Shown piece by piece: positions 33,936 through 64,000 of a stretch of DNA of 64,000 bases; the stretch's first letter is position 1; every line of letters begins with the position of its first letter. Origin of the DNA: Tuctoria greenei (Eukaryota > Streptophyta > Magnoliopsida > Poales > Poaceae); the NCBI GenBank assembly GCA_036927565.1, contig JAYESD010000001.1, positions 266,363,560 through 266,427,559 on the forward strand, written 5' to 3'. The notes beneath the pieces are model-generated. The model was not told where the DNA came from. It made no database searches and saw nothing but the letters and a program-made list of their open reading frames with translations. The translations under genes were made by a program, and so were the position numbers.

Positions 33936-35517
33936 TCAACGGATGTGTAGACAGCCTTCAAGACCTTTTTTAAGATCCTGAAAGCCTAACTCCTCTTCAG
34001 CTGGAGCTTCATTGACTTTCTGTTTTCCTTCCCTTTGCCGGAAAGGAACTTCTTCCCGACGCTTGTTGTAGCGCTCGGTAAGGTTCTGGACCTCTCGGCA
34101 GTCTTCCAAGTTGTGGCTATTCGTCTCATGAATAGGACACCACACTTTGTAGTTGCCGCCGTCTTCTGATGATGGTCGAGGTCGTTTCTCGGGGCGTGGC
34201 CCCCGACCACCCGGAGCTGCGGCAGGTGCATCAGTAGGTGTGCCGACCGACATCTTTTCTTGTCGTTGGACTTTTTATTCTTTTTGCCACTCCCGAAGGT
34301 AGTGGCTTCGCCCTTGGAGGATTTTTTTATTATCCCCCAGAGGTGGTTGGGAGTGCATTTCACGGCCCTCCGCAGCTTTGGCACACTTGTCTGCCAAGCT
34401 GAAGAGCTCCGTGACGCTGGTGATCTCCTTGACCGCCAGCTTCTCCAACATCTTCTTGTCTCGTACGCCCTGTCTAAATGCCACAATAACAGAGGCACTG
34501 GAGATAGAAGTAATAGTGTTTCGTACCTGGGAGAACCTCTGGATGAAGGAACGCAGGGATTCTCCCCCTTCTGCATGACAACAAAAAGGTCCAGTTCGGT
34601 GCCTGGTCGGGTGTATGAACTCCCGAAATTGGCAGTGAACTGTTGGCACAGTTCTGCCCAACTATTGATAGAGTTGGGAGGAAGGCTCATGAACCAGGAC
34701 ATGGCAGTACTAGTTAAAGCCACTGGGAAGTAGTTGGCCATTATGGCCTCGTTACCTCCGGCCACGAGGATTGCAGTGGAGTAAATCTGGAGAAACTCAG
34801 CGAGATTGACAGTCTTGTCAAATTTCTCCAGCGGGTGAGGCCGGAACTTTTGTGGCCATCTGACCATGCGTAGGTGCATGGCTAGGGCAGAACAGCCTCC
34901 TCCTACTCCCTCGGGAGCAGGACTATCTCGAGCCTCTCACCTTTTGCGAGCACGCTCGATATGGACGCGGCCGTCTTGCTGTCAGTAACGGCGATCAAAC
35001 TCCGTCCGGAGGTTATGAGTTGAAAGCCTGGTTACTGTATGGGTGTGTCGCGCCCCGGCAAGCAGCGACGTCACTTGTTGAGACGCAACACACCTCTTAT
35101 TTTGGAAAGTGTGCGGACCAAGTCTGCCCAACAAAGTCCGATGCTGCGATGGGGCCCGCCCCGATGGGGAGGATCTTGGTTGCTGATGCGATCGGCTGCT
35201 GCTGCAACCAAATGTTCCACATCAGCCCTCTATTGCTCCATTGCACCCTGGGATGCACCCGAAGGTGGTGGGCATTGGAGGAGAGCACGTGCTGCATGGA
35301 GCGCGTGTTTAGGATTGTTGTTATTCGTCGATGTTGTGACCGACGCAGATGTCCCGTCGCGTTGTCCAGCTTGATTTGCTGGTGCAGACGGTGGCGGTGG
35401 AGGCATGACTCCTGCTGGAGCCGCGGCACCTGCTGGTTGTTGCATATTGAAGGGATTGCCTCCAGCAGGTTGTACAGCGGGATTGTCATTGGACGATCCA
35501 GCAGCTGAGTTCACCAT
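33936..35517 (-). pseudogene. gag of minus-strand Tat element, frameshifted
   Basis: Starts at 35517 with MVNSAAGSSNDN, a proline/alanine-rich region (VMPPPPPSAPANQAG), then the gag core EFLQIYSTAILVAGGNEAIM (34700-34800). A frameshift near 34570 moves to SFIQRFSQVRNTI, then a third frame gives the Cys/His motif CPIHETNSHNLEDC (34120-34160). The order matches the gag at 19884. Confidence 0.75.
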
Positions 35518-35558
35518 TCTTGAAATCTCGGGCCTCTCCCCCTACCTGGCGTGCAAAC

Positions 35559-36419
35559 TGTCGGAGTGTTTTTCCGGCAATTCTCCCGATACTACCGTTG
35601 GTAGCTCGCGGAGTTTATAGTTCAGTATTTGGTGCGCAGAGAATTCGAAGAATAGGGCAAATGGACACAAGGATTTACGTGGTTCGGGCCGCCTGAGCGT
35701 AATACCCTACTCCACGGGGTGTGTAGCTGTTGTATTGAGCATCTAAAAGCTTCAGCCCAGAGACTGTGTACGTGTCAGAGAGCATCAGCCAGTGTCCGAG
35801 AGTGTCCCTGTGTATCGTCGACCAATCCTTTCATAGTTAAAGGACTGGTCGTTTCACCGTTAGCCTGGCCCGACATGTGGCCCCGGCGGTTACTAATGTT
35901 TAATACATAATTAATGAGATTAATTACCCTTAATAGCGTGGTAACGGGACCTGATAGTGCTATTACTGGTATTAAGGGCCTTCTGATCATGTGTCATTAA
36001 TATGGTATTAATGACACTTAATCAGGTCTTGAAGTCTTTGATTGCCCCTTGGAGGTACGAGCCGTTGGGGGTTCACTAGCTTGATTGTCAAGGTTGAAGG
36101 TTCGATGGTTCGGACACGTGGCAGCTTCGGAGCTATTCGTCTGGGGATGGGTAGGTCCGGTGTAGATGTACACGTGTCAATATTGGAGCTTCCCTCTGTC
36201 AGAGGTTAGGTCCGGGGGTGCCGCACAAGTGTTTAGCCCGGAGCTATCCATGTGAGGGATATAGGTCCAGCTGCAGTGTACACGTGGTAGTACCGGGACT
36301 AACCATAGATGGGAGGCATGTCCAGTCCCGTATGACATGTGGGGCCTTCGCAAGTCTTAAACTCAGAAAGGTGAAGTCCCTTTGGTCTTTTTGCAGTTCC
36401 AAGGGGTATACGGTACGCA
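35559..36419 (-). repeat. 5' LTR of minus-strand Tat element
   Basis: The inner edge, TGTCGGAGTG at 35559, lies next to a diverged primer-site-like sequence (minus TTTGCACGCCAGGTAGGGG, 35539-35557). The outer edge is placed at 36419 (minus TGCGTACCG) because copia integrase sequence resumes just beyond and the next five bases GGGTA fit a duplication; the other copy of it lies left of the window. Confidence 0.65.
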
Positions 36420-38005
36420 GGGTATCGACAATGTGGATGTTGAACTCTTGAGTCATCATCATCCTCTTCGTCTTCTTGGTCTCCCCCTTGATGTATGCTT
36501 CCCTCTTGACTTTTGTCTTCTTGATCATGTTGAGGTGCCACTTGTCCATCTTCAACTTGGTCACATGGGGGATGACTTGCATCATCTTGTGGTTGGTCAC
36601 TTGAGTTTTGAGGTTGTTTTTGTGGACGAATATCTCCAAGTGCCATCCTCCTAAGAGCTTCCTGTGGAGAGTCTTCTTGGTCTAGCACATTTTGATCAAC
36701 TTGCTCCACTTGGGAACCATTAGTTTCATTAAACATCATGTCACGTGCTATTTCAACAATCCTGAATGATTTGTTGAAGGCACGGTAGGCGTGGGTGTTT
36801 GAATCATAACCAAGCAAGAAACCTTCATCGAACTTTGAAGCGAACTTCGAAGTCCTAGGCTTCTTGTTGAGAATATAGCATTTTCTCCCAAAAACACAAA
36901 AGTAAGAGACATTGGGTTTCTTACCAACTAGAAGCTCATGGGGAGTCTTCTTGAGGAGGCGGTGAAGGTATAATCGGTTGACGGCGTGGCAAGCGGTGTT
37001 ATCTGCCTCCGCCCAAAACCAATCTGATGTCTTGTACTCATCAAGCATCGTCCTTGACATATCAATGAGTGTCCTATTCTTTCGTTCCGCCATCCCATTT
37101 TGTTAAGGGGGGTATGGGGCTGAAAATTCATGCTTGATGCCCTCCTCATCCAAGAACTCTTCCACTTGAGTGTTCTTGAACTCGGTGCCATTGTCACTTC
37201 TTATAGCCTTGATTCTTGAGGCGAACTCATTTTGAGCTCTCATCAGGAACCTCTTGAGGACACCGTTAGTCTCACCCCTATCATGTAAGAAAAAAACCCA
37301 AGTGAAAGGAGAAAAATCATCAACAATAACAAGAACATATTTGTTACCGCCAATGCTAATATAGGTTATTGGCCCGAAAAGGTCCATGTGTAGCAGTTCC
37401 AAAGGTCTTGTCGTCGTCATGATGTTCTTGGAGGGGTGTTGAGCTCCCACTTGCTTCCCCGCTTGACAAGCACTACATGTCCTATCCTTTTCAAAGACAA
37501 CATTCTTCAAACCATAGATGTGCTCGCCCTTAAGAAGCTTTTGTAAGTTCCTCATCCCAACATGGGCTATCCTTCTATGCCAAAGCCATACCATGTTGGT
37601 TTTCACTATTAAGCATGTGTCAAGTTGAGCTTTATCCGAGGCGAAATCCACAAGATAAAGCTTTCTCTTGAGCACACCCTTAAAAGCGATTGAGTTATCA
37701 CTTCTTCTAAGGACGCTCACACCCTCATTAGTAAAAACAAAATTATAACCCTTGTCACATAGTTGTGATATGGACAAGAGGTTATAGTCTAGAGAATCAA
37801 TATGCAAAATGTGAGAAAGAGTGTGTTGGTGAGAAATAACAATTTTACCGGAGCCAAGGATTTTCCCTCCGCTATTGTCCCCAAAGAGGATCCCTTCATT
37901 TGGATTGTCATGTTGCTCATACTCCACGAAAATTCTCCTCTCTCCGGTCATGTGGTTGGTGCATCCACTATCAAGCACCCATTTGGATCCACCGGAGGAG
38001 TACAC
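36420..38005 (-). pseudogene. Protease-integrase of second copia element, truncated
   Basis: Protease motif WVLDSGCTNHMTG, integrase zinc region HRRIAHVGM...CSACQAGKQ, and a DDE core ending at a nonsense TAA (37103-37105) inside the conserved QQNG context. It then reopens as MAERKNRTLIDMSRTML and continues with a low-complexity Q/D/E-rich linker. Homology ends at 36420 after VQHPHCR, where the Tat LTR begins. Confidence 0.78.
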
Positions 38006-38018
38006 CTACAAAACAAGA

Positions 38019-40294
38019 TTATGTCTTCCTTTTAGGTACCCGAGCGGAGTTGGGTCCTTTGACGTTAGTAGTGAGGCACTTGGGCACCCACACACAAGGC
38101 TTGGGGCTCTTGCAGAGTGTCCCAACATATCTAGCATATACTTTGCCATATTTGTTCCTCATTAAAACATAAGATGCATCAAAATCATGAAAGAGAGGAT
38201 GCAGTTCAGATTTAGGCATGTTAGTGCTAGTTGAAGTATTCTTCCCAATTTTAGTTGGGGATGAGCTTCCCTTGATAAAGACAATCAAGTCTTTGCCATA
38301 CTTGGAGATTTTAACATTTTGCTTTCCACCTCTAGTATAACCAAGACCATCCTTGACATAGGGAGGTCTTGTGTTGGTGCATGCACTTCGTGCATATGCC
38401 ACCTTCTCTTTGTCAAAGATGCCACCCTTAGGTGCTTGTTTGCCTTGAGTCAATTTAAGCTCATCCTTTAATTTAAGGATCAAGTTAGAACATTTGCAAG
38501 TAGATATTGCTTTGGATGCAACCTTTGAGGAGGATGAGCTTTTGGAGGAAGAGGCTACATTAGTCTTGAGGGACTCAACTTGAGTCTCAAGGATCTTGTT
38601 AACTTTTGCCAAGTTGCCAAGTTCGTCCTTGAGCTCAATGGTTGTCTCCTCAAGACTTGAGCATGTTTTCTTGCTTAGAGCAAGTTCATGCTCCAATGCC
38701 TTGTTCTTCTCTCTCTCTCAAGCTCAAGGAGCTCAATGAGCTCTTTACATCTCTCCTTTTCATGGATAAGCATGTCCTCTTGCCTATCTATAAGCTCCTT
38801 CTCAAAAATCTCATCCGAGAGCAACTTCATTCTACGCAAAGTGTTTTTACTTATGTCCTTAAGCATGTGTTTGTTTTCACTAGCACTATCAAAATCATCA
38901 TGGGAGGATATGGAAGAGGATGAGTTAGAAGTAACATTTCTCCTTCCTTGTTTTTCCATGAGGCAAGTTGGCTTGTGGTCGTAGAGGTTGGGGAAAAGCT
39001 TGCTTCCCTTGGAGCTCCTCCCGATGGCTATGGTTGCCACCTTCTCCTCATCTTCGGAGGAGGACTCATCGTTAGAGTCCCATTCCTTGCCTAAGTGAGC
39101 ATGACCGGAGGGCCTCTTCTTCTTGTAGAACTTCTTTTCTTGGGGCTTGCCCTCCTTCTTCTTCTTGCCCTCTTCATGTGGGCAATCCACAATGAAGTGC
39201 CCGTACTCGCCATAATTGTAGCAAGCCCTCTTTGTGTTTGGGCCTTGCTTTTTCTTTGCCCTTGCTCTCATGCTTGTATCCTCCTTTTCTTCTCCTCATC
39301 ATCCTCTTGAAATTGTTGATGAAGAGGGCCTCTTCCTCATCGGTGTCAAGGCTCTCCTCATCATCTTTGTTTTGCTCTTTTGAGGAGGATGTCGCTTTGA
39401 GTGCAACATCCTTCATCTTCGAAGCGGTGAACCTTTGGAGGTCATTGTAGAAGAGCACCTCCTTCTCCATGATCTTGTGGTTGATGATCCTCCCTAGGAC
39501 CTCCTCCGGGGTCATTTTGGCAAACTCCGGGCTTTCTCGTATCATGGAGCAAAGAGAGACGTTTCTAGGCATGAATGCCCAAATCATCCTCTTCACCACC
39601 TCGTGGTCCGTCCACTTGGTGCATTCATAAGATCTGCTCTTGTTGATGAGCAGCTTTAGACGATTGTACATCTCTTGGGGAGATTCACCATCCATAATGG
39701 CAAACCTCCCGAGCTCTCCTTCAATGAGCTCAATTTTCGCTTCCTTCACGACTCAGTTGCCTTCATGAGCCATCTTGAGGGTGTCCCAAATATTATTGGC
39801 TACCTCAAGTCCATCTACTCGGTTGAATTCATCTCTTGAGAGAGATGATATGATCACTCTGGCCGCTTGGGCATTGCGGTGAAGGAGCACAACTTGCTCC
39901 GGAGTGATGTCTTCTTCATTCTTCGGGATATGCACCCCGATCAACACAATTTGCCACAATGAAGGGTTGAGTGACACGAGATGTATCTTCATGTTGTGCT
40001 TCCACATCCCGTAGTTGGTTCCATCGAATTGAGGAGGCTTCCCCAATGGGAAAAAAGGTAGTGGTTGTTGGAGACAAGGCGTTCATAGTTGTAGCCTTGT
40101 TGGTTGTAGTTGGTCGTTCCACCCATTGTAGAGGTCGAAGTGTCCACCTTTGGAATCTTCAACTTCTCTTGAAGTTTCGCCTTGAGCTGGCGAGTCTCTT
40201 CGTCATCCATCGACTTGTCTTGGTAGACAAGCACCTCCTCTCGGGTTGCTTGGATCTCATTGGTCGAGACCTCGTCATACCCCACTCCGGTCAT
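38019..40294 (-). pseudogene. gag of second copia element, broken
   Basis: Pieces in order: an N-terminal charged segment (40294-39989), the gag core start MGKPPQFDGTNYGMWKHNMK (40046), a TGA interrupting near 39750, the core continuing to 39174, and a knuckle reading CYNYGEYGHFIVDC whose second cysteine is replaced by tyrosine. A coiled-coil/serine-rich part follows to 38019. Several frame changes show it is dead. Confidence 0.75.
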
Positions 40295-40331
40295 CTTCTC
40301 TCCGAGTTGTTAGACTCTTTGGGAGAGTCCT

Positions 40332-40343
40332 GCTCTGATACCA
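40332..40343 (-). other. Primer binding site (tRNA-iMet) of second copia element
   Basis: Minus-strand TGGTATCAGAGC two bases from the LTR edge at 40346. Confidence 0.85.
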
Positions 40344-40345
40344 AT

Positions 40346-41949
40346 TGAAAGTTGCCTAGGGGGGGTGAATAGGCTAATCGACCTGAAATGACTTGATAAA
40401 ACGAGATCAGTACTCAGGGGGCGGACTAGTCCGGTCCAGGGGCGGACTAGTCCGGTCCACCTGTAGGGAGAACCTAAAAGGTGTTTCTAACAAGTTTTAG
40501 TTCGATTCTTGTGATGCAAAGTATGTTAGAATGACTTAGTGAACCTTAACAAGTTATGGAGCAAGTATGAGGCTAAGGATCACAATGAAACAAGAGTGAT
40601 GAACAAACATGGTAAAGCTAACCCTAGAAGCAATGTGCGATAAGTGAAAGCGAAGTACACAAGGGACACAAGGATTTTATCCCGAGGTTCGATCCCACAA
40701 AGAATCTACGTCCCTGTTGAGGAGTCCACGAAGGATCGGGTTCAACAACCATTCTCTCACCAAGTTTACCACAAGGGCCTAACTTGGTTCTCCACTATCA
40801 CAAGGGTGAATACAAGATTCGTTGGGGCTTCTCACAATCTGAGGCTCCCACCACAAATACAATCTCAAATCAAAAATAATGACTCAAGCCACAGATCACA
40901 AGGATTCAACAAGTGCGAGAGATCAAACCGAGAGTCTAGAGCGGTGTTCTTCCTCTTCTTCACCTCACCAAACCCTAATCCACACAAGAATTAGTTTTAG
41001 AGGGAAGGTAGGCAAGAAGGAGGCTTTTGGAGGCTCAAAGTTTGTTGTGGCAGCGCTAGGGTTTCAACTTTCTCAAATCTTAGTTCAAATGAACCCAGAG
41101 GTCCTCTATTTATATAGGTTCCCATCCCATACTGGTGACTTCAGCAGATGGGCGGACTAGTCTGACCTTTGGGACCACTGATGTTCCTGACAACTGTCAA
41201 CTGCGCGACAATCATCACGCTACCCGCCAAACTTCAAATTCAAACAGTCACTTCAAAACGGACTAGTCCGGTCCAGACTGGACTAGTTCGATCTCACACA
41301 GAACCTTTTGTTCCGTGTGAAAACGGACTAGTCTGGAGACCACGAACTAGTCCGACTTCCCAGACTTAGTCGCTGAAGCGCCAACTTTCTCACCAATCCA
41401 GACTAGTCCGACCCCTAGGGCGGACTAGTCTGATCTCAGTCAGGACCTTTTGGTCCGGACTAAAACAGACAAGTCCGTGGTTTTGGGACTTAGTCCCGAA
41501 AACCCACTCCATGACTACCCAGACTAGTCCGTCCAACTACGGACTAGTCCGAACTCAGTCAGACCCTTCTGGTCCGGCTAAAACGGACTTGGCCGGCTAG
41601 GAGCAGACTAGTCCGGCCACCTGCACGGACTAGTTCGGCCACTCGTGCCTGACTACTCTAACTCTCTTCTCTCAATAGGTTTTGATCTCTAAACCACTTT
41701 GAGCTCCTAACTTGATCTCAATGCACTTTACACACACATTCTCATACACATATGGCTAGTCTAAACTCGACACGCTAGAAACCTTAGTTTCTTCTTTTCG
41801 AGTCGACATTGCCGTTTTCATCCTTTTCCTTTTTGAGGGTTTGTGTTTCCACCCGAGTCCACACCTGTGCTTAAGATCACTGAGCTTATTAGTTACTTAA
41901 TTGTCATCATCAATCATCCAAAACCCACGGGAATCTAGATGCACTTTCA
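40346..41949 (-). repeat. 5' LTR of second copia element with CGGACTAGTCCG arrays
   Basis: 1604 bp with perfect terminal inverted 6-mers TGAAAG...CTTTCA. It contains about 15 copies of the palindrome CGGACTAGTCCG or close variants: two near 40425-40460 and the others between 41150 and 41640. No ORF is convincing. Confidence 0.82.
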
Positions 41950-42591
41950 CCGCCGCCGCCGTCCGGCGAATCTGGCCGCCGCTAGGCGAGCTCCGCTGCC
42001 CTGCTTCAGTCCTGAAGGCCCCCGCCTCCCCCACTCCTAACGCGCGCGGCTGATCTTGATGGTCACGACGCCCTCAACTGCCTGGATCACTACCCACGAT
42101 AGCTAGATCCAGGCAGAGGTTGATGTCCGATTTTTATTCGGTTAACCGAACCGAATTTTCTTATTAACCGAATGACTGTTTTTTTTTTGCATGTTATATT
42201 TCAGTTTGCATTTTTCAAAAAAAAAAAAACTAAAAATCGAACCGAATTTTGTCAGTTAACCGGATGACCCCCTAGCACTACCTCCCCCATTCACGAGAAA
42301 TTTTTGAGGAACAAAGATAATGCTTTGCACTACACAGCTGACGTGCCAAAAAGAAGAAGGAAAACATGTGAAATATGAAGATTGAAGAAACACTGCCGCC
42401 GTGCAGGAATAGTGAAGGAAAAAAATAACTCCAATTTTTCAGAAAAATAAATAAATTTTGGCCTCGTTCAGGTAGCTTTGGGTGCACAAAGGTTGACGCA
42501 TCGGCGAACATGGGCCAGGTCGAGATCACTTTGTCCGGGCACACCTTTTGGATTTCGAAGCCCAAACTGTTCTCAACCTGGCTGATCGGTT
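41950..42591. other. Intergenic stretch between copia LTR and Mutator-like element
   Basis: A GC-rich start (CGCCGCCGCCGTCCGGCG) that may be a fragment of the copia insertion target or a former gene piece, then an AT-rich block. Two related pieces there, GGTTAACCGAACCGAATTTT near 42142 and ATCGAACCGAATTTTGTCAG near 42236, look like an eroded repeat. No gene is seen. Confidence 0.4.
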
Positions 42592-42600
42592 GGCATAGCG

Positions 42601-43421
42601 GGAATTTTTTCTTATTTTAGCATTATTTTTTTAATATTTAATATTAATAGCGTCCATTTTTTTTTTGCAAAACTAGCATCTCTGTCGCCCACACTGTGGA
42701 CGGCAAGCACATATGGCAGGGGAGTCGTCCACATTATGGACCGTTTCGTCACATGGGCAGGATAGCCATCCATACCGTGGACAGTTGACCCACGTGGCTG
42801 CCAACATTGGCACAGTGTGGCCTGCCGTCCACACGAGTCGTTCACAATGTGGACGGCAGCCACATCGATCCACACTTTTGACCGCGAGTAGGACCTGTTT
42901 TTTCGGGAGCGAGCAGGGACTGTTTTTAGTGCCTCAATCGCCCAGCCGTGGTACCGTAGTTTGAACAGTAGACTAGTAGTACACGGCAGTTTGTATGTGG
43001 AACAGTGAACTACTTAGTAGGTGGTGTTTGTGGCGTGGCGTGGCGCGGGCTGGGGCGTTGGGCCAGCTAGGGGCCATCGTACACGGCAGCTTGTCAGCTC
43101 AGCAGGTGGTCAGTAGGGGCCATTTTATTTTTATGGTCAGCAGGGGACATTTTATTTTTATGTTGACGGGAAAAGGCTAGAGAAATTGACCCGACTTGCT
43201 GCAACTCGAACCAGCAGCGCGGATGACATGGCAGTCGACAGTGGCAGCCGTGGCTGCCGTTCACGGTGTGAACGGTTCTCTGCTGGCGTGGCTGCCACGT
43301 CGCCGTGTGGACCGCTGCTCTGCTACGTGATCCCTCCGTCCACATTAGTTTTACAAAAAAAAATCTCAGACGCTATTAGTATTAATTATTAAAATAATAA
43401 TGCTAAAACAAAAAAAAATCC
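42601..43421. mobile_element. Non-autonomous Mutator-like element (MULE), 821 bp, 9-bp TSD
   Basis: Terminal inverted repeats of about 55 bp (42601-42656 and about 43367-43421) start GGA followed by a T run and share TTTTAGCATTATT and ATTAATAGCGTC. They are flanked by the direct 9-mer GGCATAGCG at 42592-42600 and 43422-43430. Nine-base duplications with long inverted repeats are typical of Mutator-like elements. The interior has no transposase but contains several imperfect palindromes such as GTCCACATTATGGAC and TCCATACCGTGGA. It ends 225 bases before the MCM8 ATG. Confidence 0.85.
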
Positions 43422-43430
43422 GGCATAGCG

Positions 43431-43646
43431 GCCTGTTCTGGACCCACCTGTCTGTCAGAGGCATGGGTGCGCCGCGGCAAAAACACGCCTTCTGTGATCG
43501 CCTTCCGCCGCTCGGCCGCGGCCACCACGCCAAACCCCACGAGAAAAATATATTGCGGCCGGAGATTGCGCCCGTCTCCCTAGCCTCGCCTCTCGGCACT
43601 CGCCGCCAGTGCTCCCTGAGCGGAAGGCTCCGAGTCGTCCGGCGAC
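43431..43646 (+). promoter_or_regulatory. MCM8: MCM8 5' flank / 5' UTR
   Basis: 216 bases between the MULE target duplication and the first ATG of MCM8, GC-rich with no clear TATA box. The transcription start was not located. The MULE may supply or displace upstream promoter elements. Confidence 0.5.
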
Positions 43647-63558
<19,912 letters not shown>

Positions 63559-64000
63559 GTTTCTTACACAATAATAGCAGTCCCGTCTTTGTAGATCATC
63601 CAATCCGAGCATGCCTGTGCTTCCTTAGGATGATTTTCAGTCACTTAGGAATGTCTGTAGCCCTGCAACATTGAACATGATCACAAGTACCCCCTCAAGT
63701 TTATTTTCATGAACGTGATGGTTCATAATTGAACTAAGTAGCATCATCAAACAAAATTGAAGGGAGTACCTTTCAATTTTTTTGTCAATTTTCAAATCAC
63801 TATATAATTTCTGCTATTGTTCTCCTTGGCAGATCATCGTATGAGCTGCATGTTCTGATGGCTGCATTGTTCGTGTGCCAAGCTGTACAAGCTGCTGCGT
63901 TTAACGAATAGCTGGAGGCGATGGTATCAGAAACTGTTCAGTATGTTGTGGTAGCTGCTATATCACCAATACAATTGCCGCATTCCGATATATTTTTAGG
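63559..64000 (+). other. MCM8: MCM8 3' UTR / downstream
   Basis: No further coding sequence is recognised. A possible 3' UTR intron lies at 63554-63833. No strong AATAAA signal is seen before the window ends. Confidence 0.45.

Larger units (their letters stand above)
29108..36419 (-). mobile_element. 5' LTR, gag and pol of the minus-strand Tat-lineage Ty3/gypsy element
   Basis: In element order: LTR 36419-35559, primer-site-like sequence, gag 35517-33936, protease 33882-33115, reverse transcriptase 32960-31725, two RNase H regions 31700-30870 and integrase 30766-29690. Then comes non-coding 3' sequence that continues at 6268-4715. Dual RNase H and the antisense accessory ORF mark the Tat lineage. 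It interrupts the copia element at 36420. Its gag and pol resemble those of the coding copy at 19884-24145, but the LTRs differ, so they are separate families. Confidence 0.85.
36420..41949 (-). mobile_element. Second Ty1/copia element (SIRE/Maximus-like), cut by the Tat element
   Basis: Minus-strand order: LTR 41949-40346, tRNA-iMet primer site, gag 40294-38019, protease-integrase 38005-36420. Reverse transcriptase, RNase H and the 3' LTR would lie left of the window, beyond the Tat insertion. The gag-integrase layout is like the element at 1-4714, but the LTR and gag sequences differ, so this is another family. Confidence 0.82.

Noticed and set aside
36299..36420. Copia integrase frame extending to 36299
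   Set aside because: Homology to copia stops at 36420; the rest is Tat LTR sequence read by chance.
42601..43421. Pack-MULE carrying a captured host gene piece
   Set aside because: The interior is palindrome-rich and shows no recognisable exon; capture cannot be supported from sequence alone.

Overview
This window is plant nuclear DNA, almost certainly from a grass (Poaceae) and probably the panicoid/PACMAD side; the species itself cannot be read from the sequence. The evidence is one spliced host gene whose exons match plant MCM8, plus large nested LTR retrotransposons with tRNA-iMet primer sites, Tat-type Ty3/gypsy elements with an antisense accessory ORF, RTE-type LINE 3' ends, a tRNA-derived SINE and a Mutator-like element. 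There are no prokaryotic genes, no CRISPR array and no convincing RNA gene.

Left part (1-41949): a stack of nested retrotransposons that continues past the left edge. From oldest to youngest: (i) a Ty1/copia element on the minus strand (36420-41949, LTR 40346-41949), cut in its integrase region by (ii) a minus-strand Tat-lineage Ty3/gypsy element (5' LTR 35559-36419, gag-pol 29690-35517, 3' internal part 4715-6268). (iii) A second Ty1/copia element (1-4714, LTR about 3304-4714) sits in the antisense accessory ORF of (ii). (iv) A non-autonomous Tat-family element (6269-29102, TSD GCGGC) sits in the 3' internal part of (ii). Inside (iv) lie (v) a coding but decayed copy of the same LTR family (18790-27575, TSD GAAGG) and (vi) a young, nearly intact Tekay/Del-type chromovirus (6559-17091, TSD GCTGA) that split the left LTR of (iv). 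All three of these insertions close with exact target-site duplications.

Right part (41950-64000): a non-autonomous Mutator-like element (42601-43421, 9-bp TSD) lies just upstream of the MCM8 gene. MCM8 (43647-63558, plus strand) can be read as 17 exons that join without a frameshift into 799 codons plus stop, with the zinc-binding cysteines, Walker A, Walker B and arginine finger all present. Its introns carry at least eight RTE LINE fragments, a SINE, a 4.7-kb copia element (intron 10), and in intron 11 a head-to-head pair of gypsy 3' ends (56899-61476) that was itself hit by a LINE and two defective copia elements. Host coding capacity is therefore intact although about 88% of the gene span is intron, much of it transposon.

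Working together: MCM8 is a repair helicase (partner of MCM9) acting in homologous recombination. Everything else is mobile DNA. The features most worth following are the antisense accessory ORF of the Tat elements, the G-box arrays in their LTRs, the palindromic motif arrays in the copia LTRs, and the transcribed inverted LTR pair in MCM8 intron 11.
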